Notes under the pieces: model-generated
What the model saw: only the letters and a program-made list of their open reading frames with translations
Database searches by the model: none
Told to the model about the DNA's origin: nothing
In this document: positions 1 through 11,180 of the stretch, in pieces
Position numbering within the stretch: position 1 is the first letter of the stretch
Layout: each line of letters begins with the position of its first letter
Made by a program: the position numbers and the translations under genes
NCBI GenBank assembly: GCA_001643675.2
Contig: LSRY02000034.1
Location: 496,001 to 560,000, forward strand
Direction of reading: 5' to 3'
From: Monocercomonoides exilis
Taxonomy: Eukaryota; Preaxostyla; Oxymonadida; Polymastigidae
Length of the DNA: 64,000 bases

Positions 1-1056
1 CATTTTCTTTACCAAGTGTGAAATGCAAAACCACTTTTTCACAAAACAAAACGTGAATTTTGGTCTTTTCCTTTTAAACTTGCTATTTCCTCAATCAACT
101 TCGTTGAACTTCAGTAATGATACGAATAAAACATGGAATGTTATTCTGGAAAATAAAATATAAAAATTTTGAGGTTTTAATGATAGATTTTTTTCAGCAA
201 TCTTATGAATAAAATAAACAAAAATATTTCAAAATTATTTTCGAACAAACCAAAAAATTTTCCTTCGAGTAACATCAAATGAGACAGCCTTTCGATTCGT
301 TATCTGACATTTCTTTTTGGAAGTGAATTTCATTTTTTTTTGAAATAAATGGAGAATGAAAATTTTCAAAAGAAAAATTTTAGATTATTCACACAAAGAA
401 ACAAAATAATTGACATTTCTGGAGATTAACAGATTATTCTGTATTTTTGCTTAATATTCTCACATTTTCGAATCACTGGCTTGTGTGACGTCAGTGACAG
501 AAGTGACATCCAGTGGCATATTTAATTCCCAGTTTCACTGATCTCGTCACAAAACCATTATTGACTTTGTTCTTCCATCGTTATTCTTTTTTATTTAAAT
601 TCCAAAAATATTTATTTCATTAAAAAAGAAATTAATAATTAATGATAAACATTATTCCATAAAAATATTCGAAACAATGAGGAAAATTAAATTGGATTTC
701 CAAAAAAAATTATTTACGATCAAAAGACAATTGTGAAAAAGTCGATCACCAGTGTCACAAAGTGGCAAAATTTGTCACATGTCGCTCAGGACTACAATCA
801 ATGTTCATTCCAAATGTGACATTCTTTTTGAGAAGTTGAGAACGTTTAATTAATCAATTAGTGTTGATCAATCCGTTCCCATATTAAATAGAGAATAATA
901 TATTATTTTATTTGAAAGCTCGTATTTAAAATTATTGTGCTGCAAAAAGGATGACATGATAAAAGCTTATTTATTTGTTGTCACATTCACTTCTAAAAAT
1001 CACTGTTATTGAACGAATTGAGGCAAATGATTAATTTGTTCATATTTATATGTTTT

Positions 1057-1091
<35 letters not shown>

Positions 1092-1700
1092 AAGGGATTC
1101 TTCATTTTTCCTAATTTATATATTAAAACCTAAAAAGAGAAATATTAAATATCTTGGAAAATAATTTGGTAATTTTTAACTTTTGATAGTTTCACTGTTA
1201 ACTGTTCAAAGATTGTAAATTTCTGTCAAAAAGTTACATATATTTAACAATTAACGATGAGTGAACGAAAAAAACGAAGCCCAAATTACAACTTCTCAAA
1301 ATAAGCTCATTTATATTGTTAAATCAAGAAATTATTTGCTTCTTTTTTCAGATTCAAATCATGAATAACATTTCCAATCGTTTTTGCTTCAATAAATATC
1401 TTTCAATCATCTTTTTTTTTCTTCTTCTTTTCTCGCTCAAATGAACTCTGTTCTTTCTTTTCATGCGCATAAAAAAAAGTGAGCTTAACTGGTTGATTTG
1501 ACATTGTGATTGGAATACGGATATCGTATTTATGAAGCCGACAGAGCTGCTTGCTTGTTTGTTGGCTTATCTGAAAAAGAATCTTGCGACCTGGACAATT
1601 CAACAGTCGTCTCTTCGCTATTATTTTTTTTTGTCTTCAATATCCTTAACTTTTCTCAACAATAGTGTGTAAGAGAAACGAAGCGAAGAAGGCAGCAGGG
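1..1700. other. AT-rich intergenic stretch, no gene seen
   Basis: This stretch is strongly AT-rich, all frames are closed at short intervals, and nothing resembles a known protein or RNA gene. It contains a 32-nt poly-T run at 1059-1090. I see no clear inverted or tandem repeats apart from simple A/T runs. Confidence 0.6.
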
Positions 1701-2450
1701 GATAATTATTCATCGTTAGCAGCAGTGCTTTTCATCGAAATTTCTGAAGCACAGGATGCGGCTACTTCATAAAAGTTGGTTGCAGCAATTGACAACATCA
1801 AGTTGTTGCTGCGAATTGTTCAAAATGAAGAAGGCTGAATAAAAATAAATTTATAGAAGTCAATATTGAGAGCATTAAAGAAGCTGTGGAGATATGTTGT
1901 TACGTAGTGGGCAATGCTTCATGGGTGTGTTGTGTATGTTCACGATGTGAATCATTCTGCGAAGCTTTCTGTTCCACTGGTAATAGTACAGCTTCCTTCG
2001 CTTACAGCGTCAGTGATTCCATAGTCGGGATGCAAGCTGATCTTTGCGGAGGCGGATGTGTATGTTCATTCTTCAATCTATGATCTATTTGATCCGTCGC
2101 TTTAAATATGGCGATCACTGCAGTCTAGGCGTGTGGTGGTGAAGCTGGCCGAGGAAGTGATGAGAGAAGTAATTGGAGAATGTGATGAAGGGAAGAATTA
2201 GGAGGTAGCGCTGGAGGCGGAAAGGTCGAAGACAGAAGATAAGATTCTTCCGATTATAGAAGTAATTGTTTTGATTGTGCTTGAGAAGCGAGGAAATGAA
2301 GAATTAGAGGGAGGAGAAGAATTTGAAAAAGAAGAAATAGGAGGAAAATGAAAAGACGAAGTACGTGGAAGTGAAGCAGGAGCAGAAGAAGAGTGAAACT
2401 GTGCAGAAGGTGATTATTCACTTGGTTAAACTGTTCCTGAAGGAATTTGC
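1700..2450 (+). pseudogene. Decayed copy A of a dispersed protein family
   Basis: The DNA is richer in GC than its flanks and aligns by eye with two other places in the window (5.8-7.1 kb and 59.4-60.9 kb). The clearest match is around 2040-2165, where the order of words (ctttgcggagg, ggatgtgta, tcttcaat, atgatctatttga, gcgatca, gtggtggtgaag) parallels 59738-59855. Further on, a Glu/Lys-rich segment near 2380-2410 (EQKKSET) parallels EQKKSEI of the 5.8-kb copy near 7060. Every frame carries several stops, so it is a relic. The family is not one I can name. The visible pattern is an alpha-helical core, a segment like EIAEKAQ...SPAAIAL...LEKR, and a charged coiled-coil tail. Confidence 0.55.
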
Positions 2451-2922
2451 GGAGGAACAGATGTCTTGGGAAGTTTGTTCATGAATTGTTCATGGGAGAT
2501 GCGCTGTTGTTCTTCCTGCACTGCGACACGTTACTGTTTGAAGGGTGTTCTGTTGCAGCAGCCGAAAATAGAGAGCGAATATTTCCTGATAGTATTGTTC
2601 CGGATGTTCCGGAAATGCTCCAACAGTTAACTTGAAGGGATTTCTGAGAAGAAGATCAAGATGTTTTTTTGAGGAATTTGAGTGATTGAAGTCGGAGAAG
2701 GGGGAGACCGACGCATCTGCGTTTCTGGTTTTTCCGCCGAACAACTTCCTGGTGGAAGCAGCCACGCGAAAAAAGGCGATAAAAGCTCTGCATGATTTCA
2801 TATTTTGTTTCGATTTATCTTTTTCTTCATATTCGTTATCAGGGGGCTTGCATTAAGATCACGTCTATCAAATGGAGTCTCTTCTGAGTGAGTTCAATCC
2901 ACGAACGTCACACCAGCTGTTG

Positions 2923-3630
2923 CTACGAAACTTTCGAGATGCATCCCGGCTGTCTGGATGCTGTCTGCCATTGTTCGCTTCTGTTCCGGAGGCGCGCCAG
3001 CAAACAACTTTTTCGCGCTATTCCTGCAGCTGCAAGATGTGCTTGTTTCATCCGACAGATAAGTGCTTCTATCGCCCTCAGAGAACAGAACAGCTGCGAA
3101 GGCAGTGAGCCGGAACCTTGCGCTGATGAAGCCTGAGCTGGACGATCAAGTGCAGGTGCTTTCGGTGGTATCGGCGGGGGTGTTTGCAAAGGTGTCGGAA
3201 GGGGCAGGGCTGAAGCGGTGAGTGGAGACTGTGCAGTCTGCAATGGGGAAGAAAGAATGGCTGCGAGTTTTGTTACGGATGGCGCAGCTGCTGGAAGAGC
3301 TGGTGGGGCTGCGACTGAGGAGGGACAAGGTGGAAGTGGAGAACTGCTTTGGGATACTGCTGTGGGACGGACAATGAGTGGTTTTGCTTCATGCGGGAAT
3401 GGCGTAGCAGAGGGATGGAGAAGGGGGAGATTTCTTGCCATGCATCATCAGTATCTGCTTCTTCAGCATAGCACAAGAAGGTTCCGAACAAGAAAGAGAT
3501 GATGATTGACGTTGTGTACCAGTCTTTTTTATGAACATTGAATATAATCGACATTTTGATTTCGCAGCCTAAATCGTCATCCGCGATGTAATCTTCTTCG
3601 AAACCTTTAACTTTTTCTTCTTGTTTCATT
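2923..3630 (-). pseudogene. Possible 3' part of a Rad9-like gene, apparently decayed
   Basis: The minus strand has two overlapping open stretches in different frames. The upstream one (3629 to about 3400) reads EEDYIADDDLGCEIKM and then FLCYAEEADTDD. The other (3441-2923) reads PHEAKPLIVRPTAV followed by a long Pro/Ala/Ser-rich tail. In Rad9 clamp proteins a strand of the form (V/C)xITM-KEF-xxFLxFAE is followed by a 'GxPLxL' strand and a disordered tail, so order and spacing are suggestive. No proper acceptor AG stands just before FLCYA; the likely place reads TTCGG where TTCAG would be expected. A frame change is also needed near 3440. I therefore treat it as decayed or misread. The plus strand here carries several stops. 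Confidence 0.3.
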
Positions 3631-3645
3631 TAAATCATCTTTTTC

Positions 3646-4182
3646 TTATTGCCCACGTTTTCTTTCAAAGAATTTCTTGAAAGGAGCAAATATTTCTCTA
3701 ATTTTGAAAACGTGTGGTTTTTTAATATACATAAAAGAATAATATGCACTTTTGAGAGAAGAAGAAAAACAAGATGAGAAAGATGAGGAAGAAGATGATG
3801 ATAGAGGAATTTGTCTGTCTTCTTCTTGTTGCATTGGAACAGAAGCACTGCTGCTTGGATGCTCAAAATGAGGCTGACTCCCGACATCCAATGCATATGA
3901 AGCAGATGATGGTGAAAATGGTGAAGAAGGAGAAGGAGAAGAAGACGGAGAAGAAACCATATAATTCGTAAAAATAATGCTTGAAATGGATTGTTCCCGA
4001 GAAAGGCACTCGATAAAAATAAGGCTGTTGTATGTGAGAAAAATAATTAAAAAAATACAAAAAAATAATTGTTATAAGTTTAACATTGAATATAAAAATT
4101 TCCTCAAATGGACACACCTGTCCTTTCTGTCGCAAATGCAGAGGATTGTCCAATCACCGATGCTGTCATTCTCCTTTTCCAT
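3646..4182 (-). CDS. Two-exon small protein or 5' part of a Rad9-like gene
   Basis: Exon 1 runs 4182-4118 and exon 2 runs 4024-3646, separated by a 93-nt GT-AG intron that joins in phase (AG|C) and leaves a 147-codon frame. The first 45 residues read SIGDWTILCICDRKDSL followed by IFIECLSREQSISS and IIFTNYM. This fits the N-terminal pattern of Rad9 (IGD, then a beta strand, then LxxxxLSxxxSxxxxxF). After that comes a Ser-rich stretch and a basic C-terminus ending KRGQ. Rad9 is the checkpoint clamp subunit that works with Rad1 and Hus1 at damaged DNA. The similarity is weak and the usual middle domain is not visible. The protein could equally be an unrelated short gene, or the front half of the relic just downstream. 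Confidence 0.35.
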
Positions 4183-5775
4183 TGTTTCCCTGTGCTCCTT
4201 TCTCCATCATCCTTAATTCCCACATAAATATCCTTCTTTTGACACCATCATCCACATTTTTTTTCAGAAAAATTTTTTTCTTCATTTTTATCTTTCCAAG
4301 AGCTGTCTAATTGTTGGCATTCTTCTTTTCATTCTCATCAAAATGATTTTCCGTCGGATTAATTTTCCAGCACCTCTCCAAAATGAATTCAGAAAATCTT
4401 CAATTCTCATTTGCTAGTTGTATATCGGAATCCAGTTCCCTTCTAATGTTCTCCTCAGAAAAGTAAATGAATTGTCATTTATATAATTTGTCAGATTCTT
4501 GCACTCTGAGAAGATAACAAATAAAAATATCTTCAAAATGAACAAGAATAATAAAAAATACATACATCATAATTTTCATATGTTGTATTGGAAAATACAT
4601 TTATTTCAAAGATGCTTTTTTTAAAATCATCTTGCCCATTCTATCGTCATGCCTCGCTGTCACTGACTCTTGAAACCACGTGAAATATTATCTTCTATCT
4701 CGCATAAAATGTTCATATCTCTTCTCTTTTCCGGTCCACAAACTTTCAAGGAAAAAAAGATAACTGAACGATCAAATTTGCCATAGCATTTTTTAAAACA
4801 CAATGAAAATTTTTATTAAATCAATCGACTGCACGTTTTCAAATTCCAAAACAATCTCACAAGCAATTTTCATACAAATTTTTTAATTAATAATTACAAC
4901 CACAAAAATAATTACTTATTGAAAGATCAACGATGCAACGATTTTATGATCCCATAAAAAATCACCCATATTTTGTGCATGAAGAGAGTGGAACAAAATT
5001 TTTTAATCAAGCAATTTCTTTCTATATTATCTCGAAAACTGATATTTGTTTCTTTTTGGAAAAAAAGTCGAAAGCTTTCGCTTTTCATCAAACAAATAAT
5101 CATTAAATATGAAAAGACAGGAAACATTAATTTTCCATTTTCATTTGAATAATGCTATTTATGGAAATTTATTTTAAGTCGTCTTTGAAAAATAAGAATC
5201 AAATTTGTTGATTTCAGTTGAATTGTCAACTTTTATTTGGAATTCACTAATTTCAAAAATTGTTATCAAAATGTTTTCAGTGTACTTCAATTTTGTTACT
5301 TCAACTTCTTTTTCATATATGTTATTTGTAAATATGTTTCATATTTCAGTGAGGAAACGAATTTTCATATTATTTCATCTATTAAAAAACATTTGCTAAA
5401 GAATATTCTTGTTTTTTCATGTTTAATTATAAATTTATGACCATGTAAATATTCATATTTCATTGCTCATGAAAACTGAACGTTCTCCAAAAAGCTTTCC
5501 TCATTGAACAAGAAGAGATGATGGAAAAAATTAAACGCTTTGAACATGCTGGTTTTTTGTTTAGGTGTGATGATATTAAAAACTCAGAAAAGTGTTCATT
5601 TCTCCTTTTTTTGATCAAAAAATGATTCAAGTCGCAAACCACTTTCTTTCATTAATATATCTCTTGCGTTTCCATTCCATCTCATTAGAGTTCATCATCT
5701 GAAAAAATCATCCTCTTTGTTTTCTTATCACTTAAAAGTGACTTTTTTTCTCAGCTGACAAACATTTTTTTTCAA
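4183..5775. other. AT-rich intergenic stretch, no gene seen
   Basis: Only short open frames of low-complexity Phe/Ile/Lys-rich translation occur on both strands. I see no conserved motif, no inverted repeat and no tandem array. Confidence 0.5.
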
Positions 5776-7092
5776 ATGAAGATGCTTGTCTGTGTTCTCA
5801 ATGCAGCGCGGAAGACATCTCTTCGTCCATCCCTTCATCTGCAGCAGTTCTTAGGCTCACTTTGCTATTCCGAAAGAGGAAAAGCTAAGATAATTCAGCA
5901 TGGGATGAGCAGTTGTCATCATCTTCATTCAACGCTCATGAAATTGACCCTTCAGATGCGTCTGTCATTGTGGTATCATCTGCATCGCATCAGCTATGTG
6001 CAACATCGAGATGCGGCTGAGGTGTTCGCGAAGTGCAAGAAATCGGAATTGAGAGAGTTGAAGAGGCTGCGGGGATATGTTGTGTGTACTCACGATGTGG
6101 TGCTTTCGAAAATACATTCAGTTCTGCTGGTGGCACCGCTTCCGTCACTTGCAGCACAGGTTGGGATGAAGTCTGGGAGCAATCGGATCTTTGCTGCTAA
6201 GGATGTGAATGCGCTCTCTTTGATTTTCAACCAACTTGATCCATTTCTGATTCATACAAAAATAGTTCAGCTGATGTCTCAATCTCCGCAATTGATGAGC
6301 ATGGTGGTGAATTTTATGACGGAGCAATGGGGCAAAGTGCACAATGGTGTGAAGTGGATGAGATAGCGGAGAAGGCACAGAATGTGTTGGGTAAAAAAAT
6401 GGAGAATGAGATTCTGTCTCCAGCAGCGATTGCGCTGGCAGTGCTGGAGAAGCGCTGAGAGGCAGAGGAAGGAGGAGGGGAGGTAAAGAAGATGAAGTGC
6501 TAATCTATTAAATATGGAATTATGAGTGCGAATAGCAAGTGGAAACTGGTGGTTTAGGGATGAAGATTGCTTCAACATTTTTGTTGTTTTTGGTAAAAAG
6601 AAGGCAGCCCATCTTTGACTTCGTTGATTTTGCAGTGGGGGCTGTGCAAAAAAGCGAAGAGAAGTGAACAGCAAGCATGAGGATGACAGCGTTGTGATAT
6701 TTAGATTGTGTATTAGTTAAAAGAGAATATCGAGAGAATAAGGAACAAATGGAATGATGTATGAGAAGCAAAAAGCTATGGAAAAAGAAAACAAGCTGAG
6801 GAGGAGGAGGAGACGTTGGAGAAGGAATAATGTCTGTGATTCATTAATGATTGGAAAAGAACGGTTCTGGATCCTGTGGCGGAAGTTGTGGAAGAAGAAT
6901 ATACAAAACTGCCCGGAAGATAATGAAAAATGTGGAGAAGAAATGAACATACTGATTGGGCAGTTAGGAGGGAAAAAACAAACGATCGTGGAAAAGAAAG
7001 AAACAATCAAGGAGGAGATTGAGAAGCGAAAGACGATGTTTGCGCAAAAGAAGTCGGAACAGAAGAAGAGCGAGATTGTTCGACGGGTGTGA
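5776..7092 (+). pseudogene. Decayed copy B of the dispersed protein family
   Basis: This copy shares words with copy C at 59.4-60.9 kb. PSDASV, in a frame different from the longest open stretch, sits near 5953 against SSDASV near 59424. SGSNRIFAAKDVN near 6176 matches SGSKRIFAAEGVN near 59737. EIAEKAQNVLGKKMENEILS, then PAAIALAVLEKR near 6360-6458 matches EIAEKAQEESEM, then SPVAIALHLLEER near 59889. The matching pieces lie in different frames with stops between them, so the copy is broken. The tail (6754-7092) is an open Lys/Glu/Arg-rich coiled-coil-like segment ending KKSEIVRRV. I do not recognise the function. The family looks like a helical-repeat core with a coiled-coil tail. Confidence 0.6.
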
Positions 7093-7492
7093 ATCCACAG
7101 AATAGAGAATTCCGAGAAGGATCCTTTGAAGGAATGGTCGTTTTCAAGATTTCTTCAGGAAGACTTAATAGAGTCTTTCAATTTCTCATGAAATTTTAAT
7201 GAATGGAATTAATACAATTTTTGTGATATGAAGGTTTCAATTTATATGAATTGATTCTTTCATTTTTCACAGTTGAAAATAAAAGTTTTATTGTTGTCAT
7301 GAATTATCAAATAAAAAAGTCGATGAGAAAAAAAGGATTTGATGTTTAATAATACCAAAAAACAAAATACTATAAAAAATTGAAAGAAATCGAAAATTCA
7401 AGAGATGAATATACATGGAATAACAAATACAAAATAGAAGGATATTATTTGGAATTCACCAAAGATTTTGGATGAAAATGTTTGTTTGGCCA
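7093..7492. other. Intergenic stretch, no gene seen
   Basis: AT-rich and without open frames of note. It lies between the decayed copy B and the 3' end of the minus-strand surface-protein gene. Confidence 0.5.
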
Positions 7493-8875
7493 TTAACTGC
7501 TCATTTCTTGTTCATTGCTTTCACTTTTGCTTTTGGATTTCTTCTTCTTCACAACAACAATAACTATCACAATAACGACAACTGCAATAACAACGACCAC
7601 TATCGGAACAACAATTGCCACAACTGTTCCTGCATTTGTTTTCTTTTTATCTTCTGTTGCTAGATCGTTTTTTGGATTATTGTGTTTCTTGACATATTTT
7701 TCAACAACATCGATTGGTTCTGATTCAAGATTTACAGCTGCCTTTATCCATCCAGCAGATGATTCGCCGTAATCGTTCGCGAACTCAAATGCATCTTCTT
7801 GTTGGCAAAATTCTTCGATATCAGGGGCAGAAATGAATAGAGATGTTGATTTTGAGCCAGCTGTATTTGAACCATCAATGTACAAATTATTAGTTGCTGG
7901 AAGCTGAAGATTCGATGTTGTTTTGGGCATTTCGATGACAATCGCTCCAGATACTCCTTCCGGTGCTGAACACGATTTGAATGTGCATTTGCTTGTTCGA
8001 CCAATGGCAACTGTTGATTCCTCATTCCTCAAATTAATACGTAACCCTGCTGCATACCCTTTCTCTGATTTCACTTCACTTAATTTAAGTCCATCAACAG
8101 TAATCTTTGATTTTTCATTATGATAGTCAGCAATCTCAATAGCTGCTTTAATTTGAACGTTCACTTTGTTTATCTCCACTTCGTTTATCTCCACTTCCGT
8201 AACAGCGTCTATTTCAAAGGGGTCAACGGAAAACGAAGAAAATATACGTTCATCAGTACATGTTACTGAATCCATTTTCAAAAAAGCTCCCGATGCATGA
8301 ACAAGAGCCACATTAATTTCAGAGTTTCCATATTGCGGACGTTTGAAGTTGCAATTGCTGATTGTCAGAAATCCACTATCACCGAATGATCCAATCAAAA
8401 AGAAATAAGCTCCTGATTGATCACCGTAAGAATTAAGTGTGGTTGGAAAATGAAATATCAAATATTTAAATACTACTGTTTCTAAACAAGTGAACAAATG
8501 GTAATTTAGATGCACATCGCAGTTTATTGCAACTTCAGTGTTACCACTTCCATCACTTTTCCATCCTTCAATAGTGATTCCTTTGCTCTTTTTCAGTTCC
8601 ATCTTTTCTGCGATTTGTGGAGCGGAATCGTTAACAACTCTTTAGGAACAAGCGCTGTCGTCTCCAAGTAAATTATAAGCACTGTTCAAAGAATGCTTTT
8701 CCTGACCGATCTCCAAGCCGCTGTTTTTTTCATCCCCGTTTATTTTCACGTAGGCAACTGCAGAAGTCGATGTCAATAAATACTCAGAGTGAATAAAAAC
8801 TACTGTCAAGAGATAAATCAGATTGCTCAACATTCCAGATAATGTTCTTTTTTCTGTTTTCCAACAGATCAACAC
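7493..8875 (-). pseudogene. Beta-helix surface protein gene interrupted by one in-frame TAA
   Basis: Two open stretches (8875-8642 and 8641-7493) share one frame and are parted only by a TAA at 8644-8642. The N-terminal part has a hydrophobic signal-like segment (LSNLIYLLTVVFIH). The second part has the look of right-handed beta-helix surface proteins: KKSKGITIEGW, N-rich turns and repeated strands such as FLTISNCNFK and GAFLKMDSVTC. It ends in a single membrane span (VVAIVVPIVVVVIAVVVIVI) and a short basic tail KKKKSKSKS, so the product would be a type I membrane protein. A 42-nt GT-AG removal across the stop is possible, but it rebuilds TAA at the junction, so splicing does not rescue it. 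Either the gene is freshly disrupted, or this is a base error or an allele. It is a small relative of the large gene at 36-43.8 kb, but lacks the kinase-like tail. Confidence 0.7.
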
Positions 8876-9569
8876 ACCCTAAAAATGAACAACAACTTTC
8901 CACAAACTATGGCTTGTTGTAGCTTTCGAATTTATGGTAACCTTGAATAATAATATTTCTTCAACATATGCAAAAATTATTCAAAATTGTCGTTGAAGCA
9001 AAAGAAATATATCATGATAATTAAAGCAACAAGTTCTTTATCGCAAAATGAAAGACAGGAAAGATCAGTTTTCTGAAAATCACCTTATTAAAGGAAAATA
9101 ATATCAATTCGAAAAAATTATTAATTAATTTGCTAGAGATAACTTATGAGATTGCAATATTCACCGAAAAGAAAATTTAAAATCAGAACTTTGTTCACAA
9201 ATCATTTATTTTTGTGTTTGAAATGAATATGTGTAAAACAAAATTTCAAATTTTCCAAACAAAAATTTTTATATCACTTTCAAATAGAAATTTGTATTTT
9301 TGAATCGGGTCATAGGTTAGTGTCTTTATTGGCAACTTTTTTTCATTGGCACATTTTTTCAATTTCCTTGTGTAAGATATTATTTGATATTAGAAACAAA
9401 GATTATTTGCACAAACAATTGTTTTTGTCATCAATGAATGAACAAATGTGCTAATTTGATTTCAGGGCAACAGTTCTCTTCGTAAATGAAATTATCGTTT
9501 GAAAATAACATGATAGATTGTTTTTTTACATATAGAATAAACAAAAATTCATTTAGCCAAATACTACCT
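8876..9569. other. AT-rich intergenic stretch, no gene seen
   Basis: No supported gene. The stretch leads from the 5' end of the broken surface-protein gene to a small inverted-repeat element. Confidence 0.5.
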
Positions 9570-9820
9570 ATATGGGGAATTCTTTTTGAAAAGTCGCAAA
9601 TGTTAAATTTTCAAATAAAAAAATTTTTTTTCGTATTTTTCTCAAAATAATGTTACCACTCATGAATCTTCTTTAGAATGTCTGAAATAGGATTATCTAG
9701 ATATTGATTCCATGTTTGTGAAGTTTGGTGCATGTTTACAAAATTTTATGAAAAAATGTGAAATTTTTGATTAATATCAATATTAAACATTGACGACTTT
9801 TCTTAAAGAATGACCCATAT
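9570..9820. mobile_element. Small inverted-repeat element (MITE-like), copy 1
   Basis: The first 27 nt (9570-9596) and the reverse complement of the last 27 (9794-9820) agree at all but about four positions. Both begin ATATGGG and end GAAAAGTCG. The element is 251 bp with no coding capacity, and the ends lie in TA-rich sequence as expected for a Tc1/mariner-type target. A second element with the same terminal word ATATGGGTGATT lies at 34390-34652. Confidence 0.6.
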
Positions 9821-9939
9821 CAAAACTTGAAATGTCTTTTGGCTGCTTAAAATGGACTTTTTTTGGTCATTTCCCAATAAAATAGATTTGTTTTTTAAAT
9901 GATCATTAAAAAAAAAACATACAGTGATAGCTGTTCAAA

Positions 9940-10671
9940 ATGACAGGGATTTTACCAAAGTGTGAAGGACATCATCACTGCGCAAGGAAAAAAAAGGAAA
10001 TTGTGACAGACGTTATCAAAATTGAAGCAAAGTGTGGAACAAACCTGACAGTGAAGAAAACAAAAGAATTGGTTTGTAAAATATTTATAATTTCAAATTA
10101 TTTGATCCTATTTAGATTGAAAATGCGATTGAAGATGAAGATTCAGAGATTTCAGTAGATGCTTCACCAAAAAAAGAAATATCAAAATCTACAGCTTATT
10201 CCTTCTTGCGAAATCAACCCAAATTGAAATCACAAAAGCTAAAAATTTTGTATTCAAAACGTCTCGCAGCATCTTGTCAGGACATTTTGAAACCTTGGTA
10301 CGAAATGCTTCATGATTTGCATTCAAAATACAAATACCGAAGGGAGCTAATCTTTGATGTGGATGAAACATCACTAAGATTATCTGATGGTCACAAAAAA
10401 CTTGTTGCAACATCCTCGGAGTCTCCATCAGCCTAATGCCTTACTCCTTCGAGAGTGCGAAACTCTACGCTTGTGGCTGCTGTTGTCTCGGATGGTTTTT
10501 CTTTGCCCACAATTGTGCTTTGGCCGATTTCCAACATTCCGGAAGAGTTGACTCCTCTTCTATCTCCTTCGCTTGATGTGTGGAGCAATACTAACGGTTG
10601 GACGAACTTTTCTCTATTCGAACATTACTCTTTGATTGTTCTGCTTCAACAAATATTGGAAAGAAAGAAAA
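9940..10671 (+). pseudogene. 5' half of a pogo/Tigger-like transposase relic
   Basis: Translation pieces match the damaged transposase at 57.3-58.9 kb: GTNLTVKKTKELV against GTSHNAAQMRKLV, RELIFDVDETSLRLSD against SLIFNIDESSLRLSD (containing the first catalytic Asp of the DDE_1 fold), then TLVAAVVSDGFSLPTIVLWP and LDVWSNTNGWTNFSLFEHY. A short GT-AG intron after KKTKEL (about 10072-10114) would join to IENAIEDEDSEIS. A stop follows ESPSA at 10434, the frame changes, and the N-terminal DNA-binding region seen in the other copy is not visible upstream. Reading stops at 10671, where a 2.8-kb element is inserted. The rest of the transposase resumes at 13470. Confidence 0.75.
10664..10671. repeat. 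Left target-site duplication AAAGAAAA
   Basis: The eight bases AAAGAAAA directly precede the left inverted repeat and recur directly after the right one at 13462-13469. Both copies are followed by G, so the duplication could also be counted as nine bases. Confidence 0.75.
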
Positions 10672-11180
10672 GGCGAGATATAATCTGGTTGACAGACGAA
10701 TTGAACAAAATAACTCATTCCAAATGCTTAGTTCACTTTTTCTAATTATTTAAAAATTATTATCATTTAGCGAGACTTCATCTATCATGATCGATTAATA
10801 TTAAGAAAAAACAAATAAATAATAGGTGCAATCATTGAAATAATTTGTTCTTTCGTGTATCTGTTCATATAGCTTTCAAATATTAATGTATTCTGTTGTT
10901 TGCTTGTGCATTTTTAATTGTAATTTATTTTCAATAAGAAAAATTTCTTTATTTCAAATATTTGTTTACAAAATCACAAATTAATTTTTAATGTCTTTGC
11001 TTGGGAACTGCGCTGACAAGAAAAGAATATATCGCCTTGAAAGTACTTGAATAATCATTATATAGCTTGTTCATGGTATAAATAATATTGATATTTGGAA
11101 TTTTAATTTTTAATTGATAAAAATAATATTTTGTATTCGGTCTTGGATCTAAACATCACAGAAACGAAATGACTGAAAAA
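10672..11180 (+). repeat. Left arm of the long terminal inverted repeat
   Basis: The arm starts GGCGAGATATAATCTGG and ends GACTGAAAAA. It is the reverse complement of 12953-13461. After 11180 the two arms stop matching abruptly (GTTTATT against ATAGATG). Confidence 0.85.

Noticed and set aside
8600-8660. A 42-nt GT-AG intron removing the TAA of the broken surface-protein gene
   Set aside because: The junction would again read TAA, so it gives no rescue.
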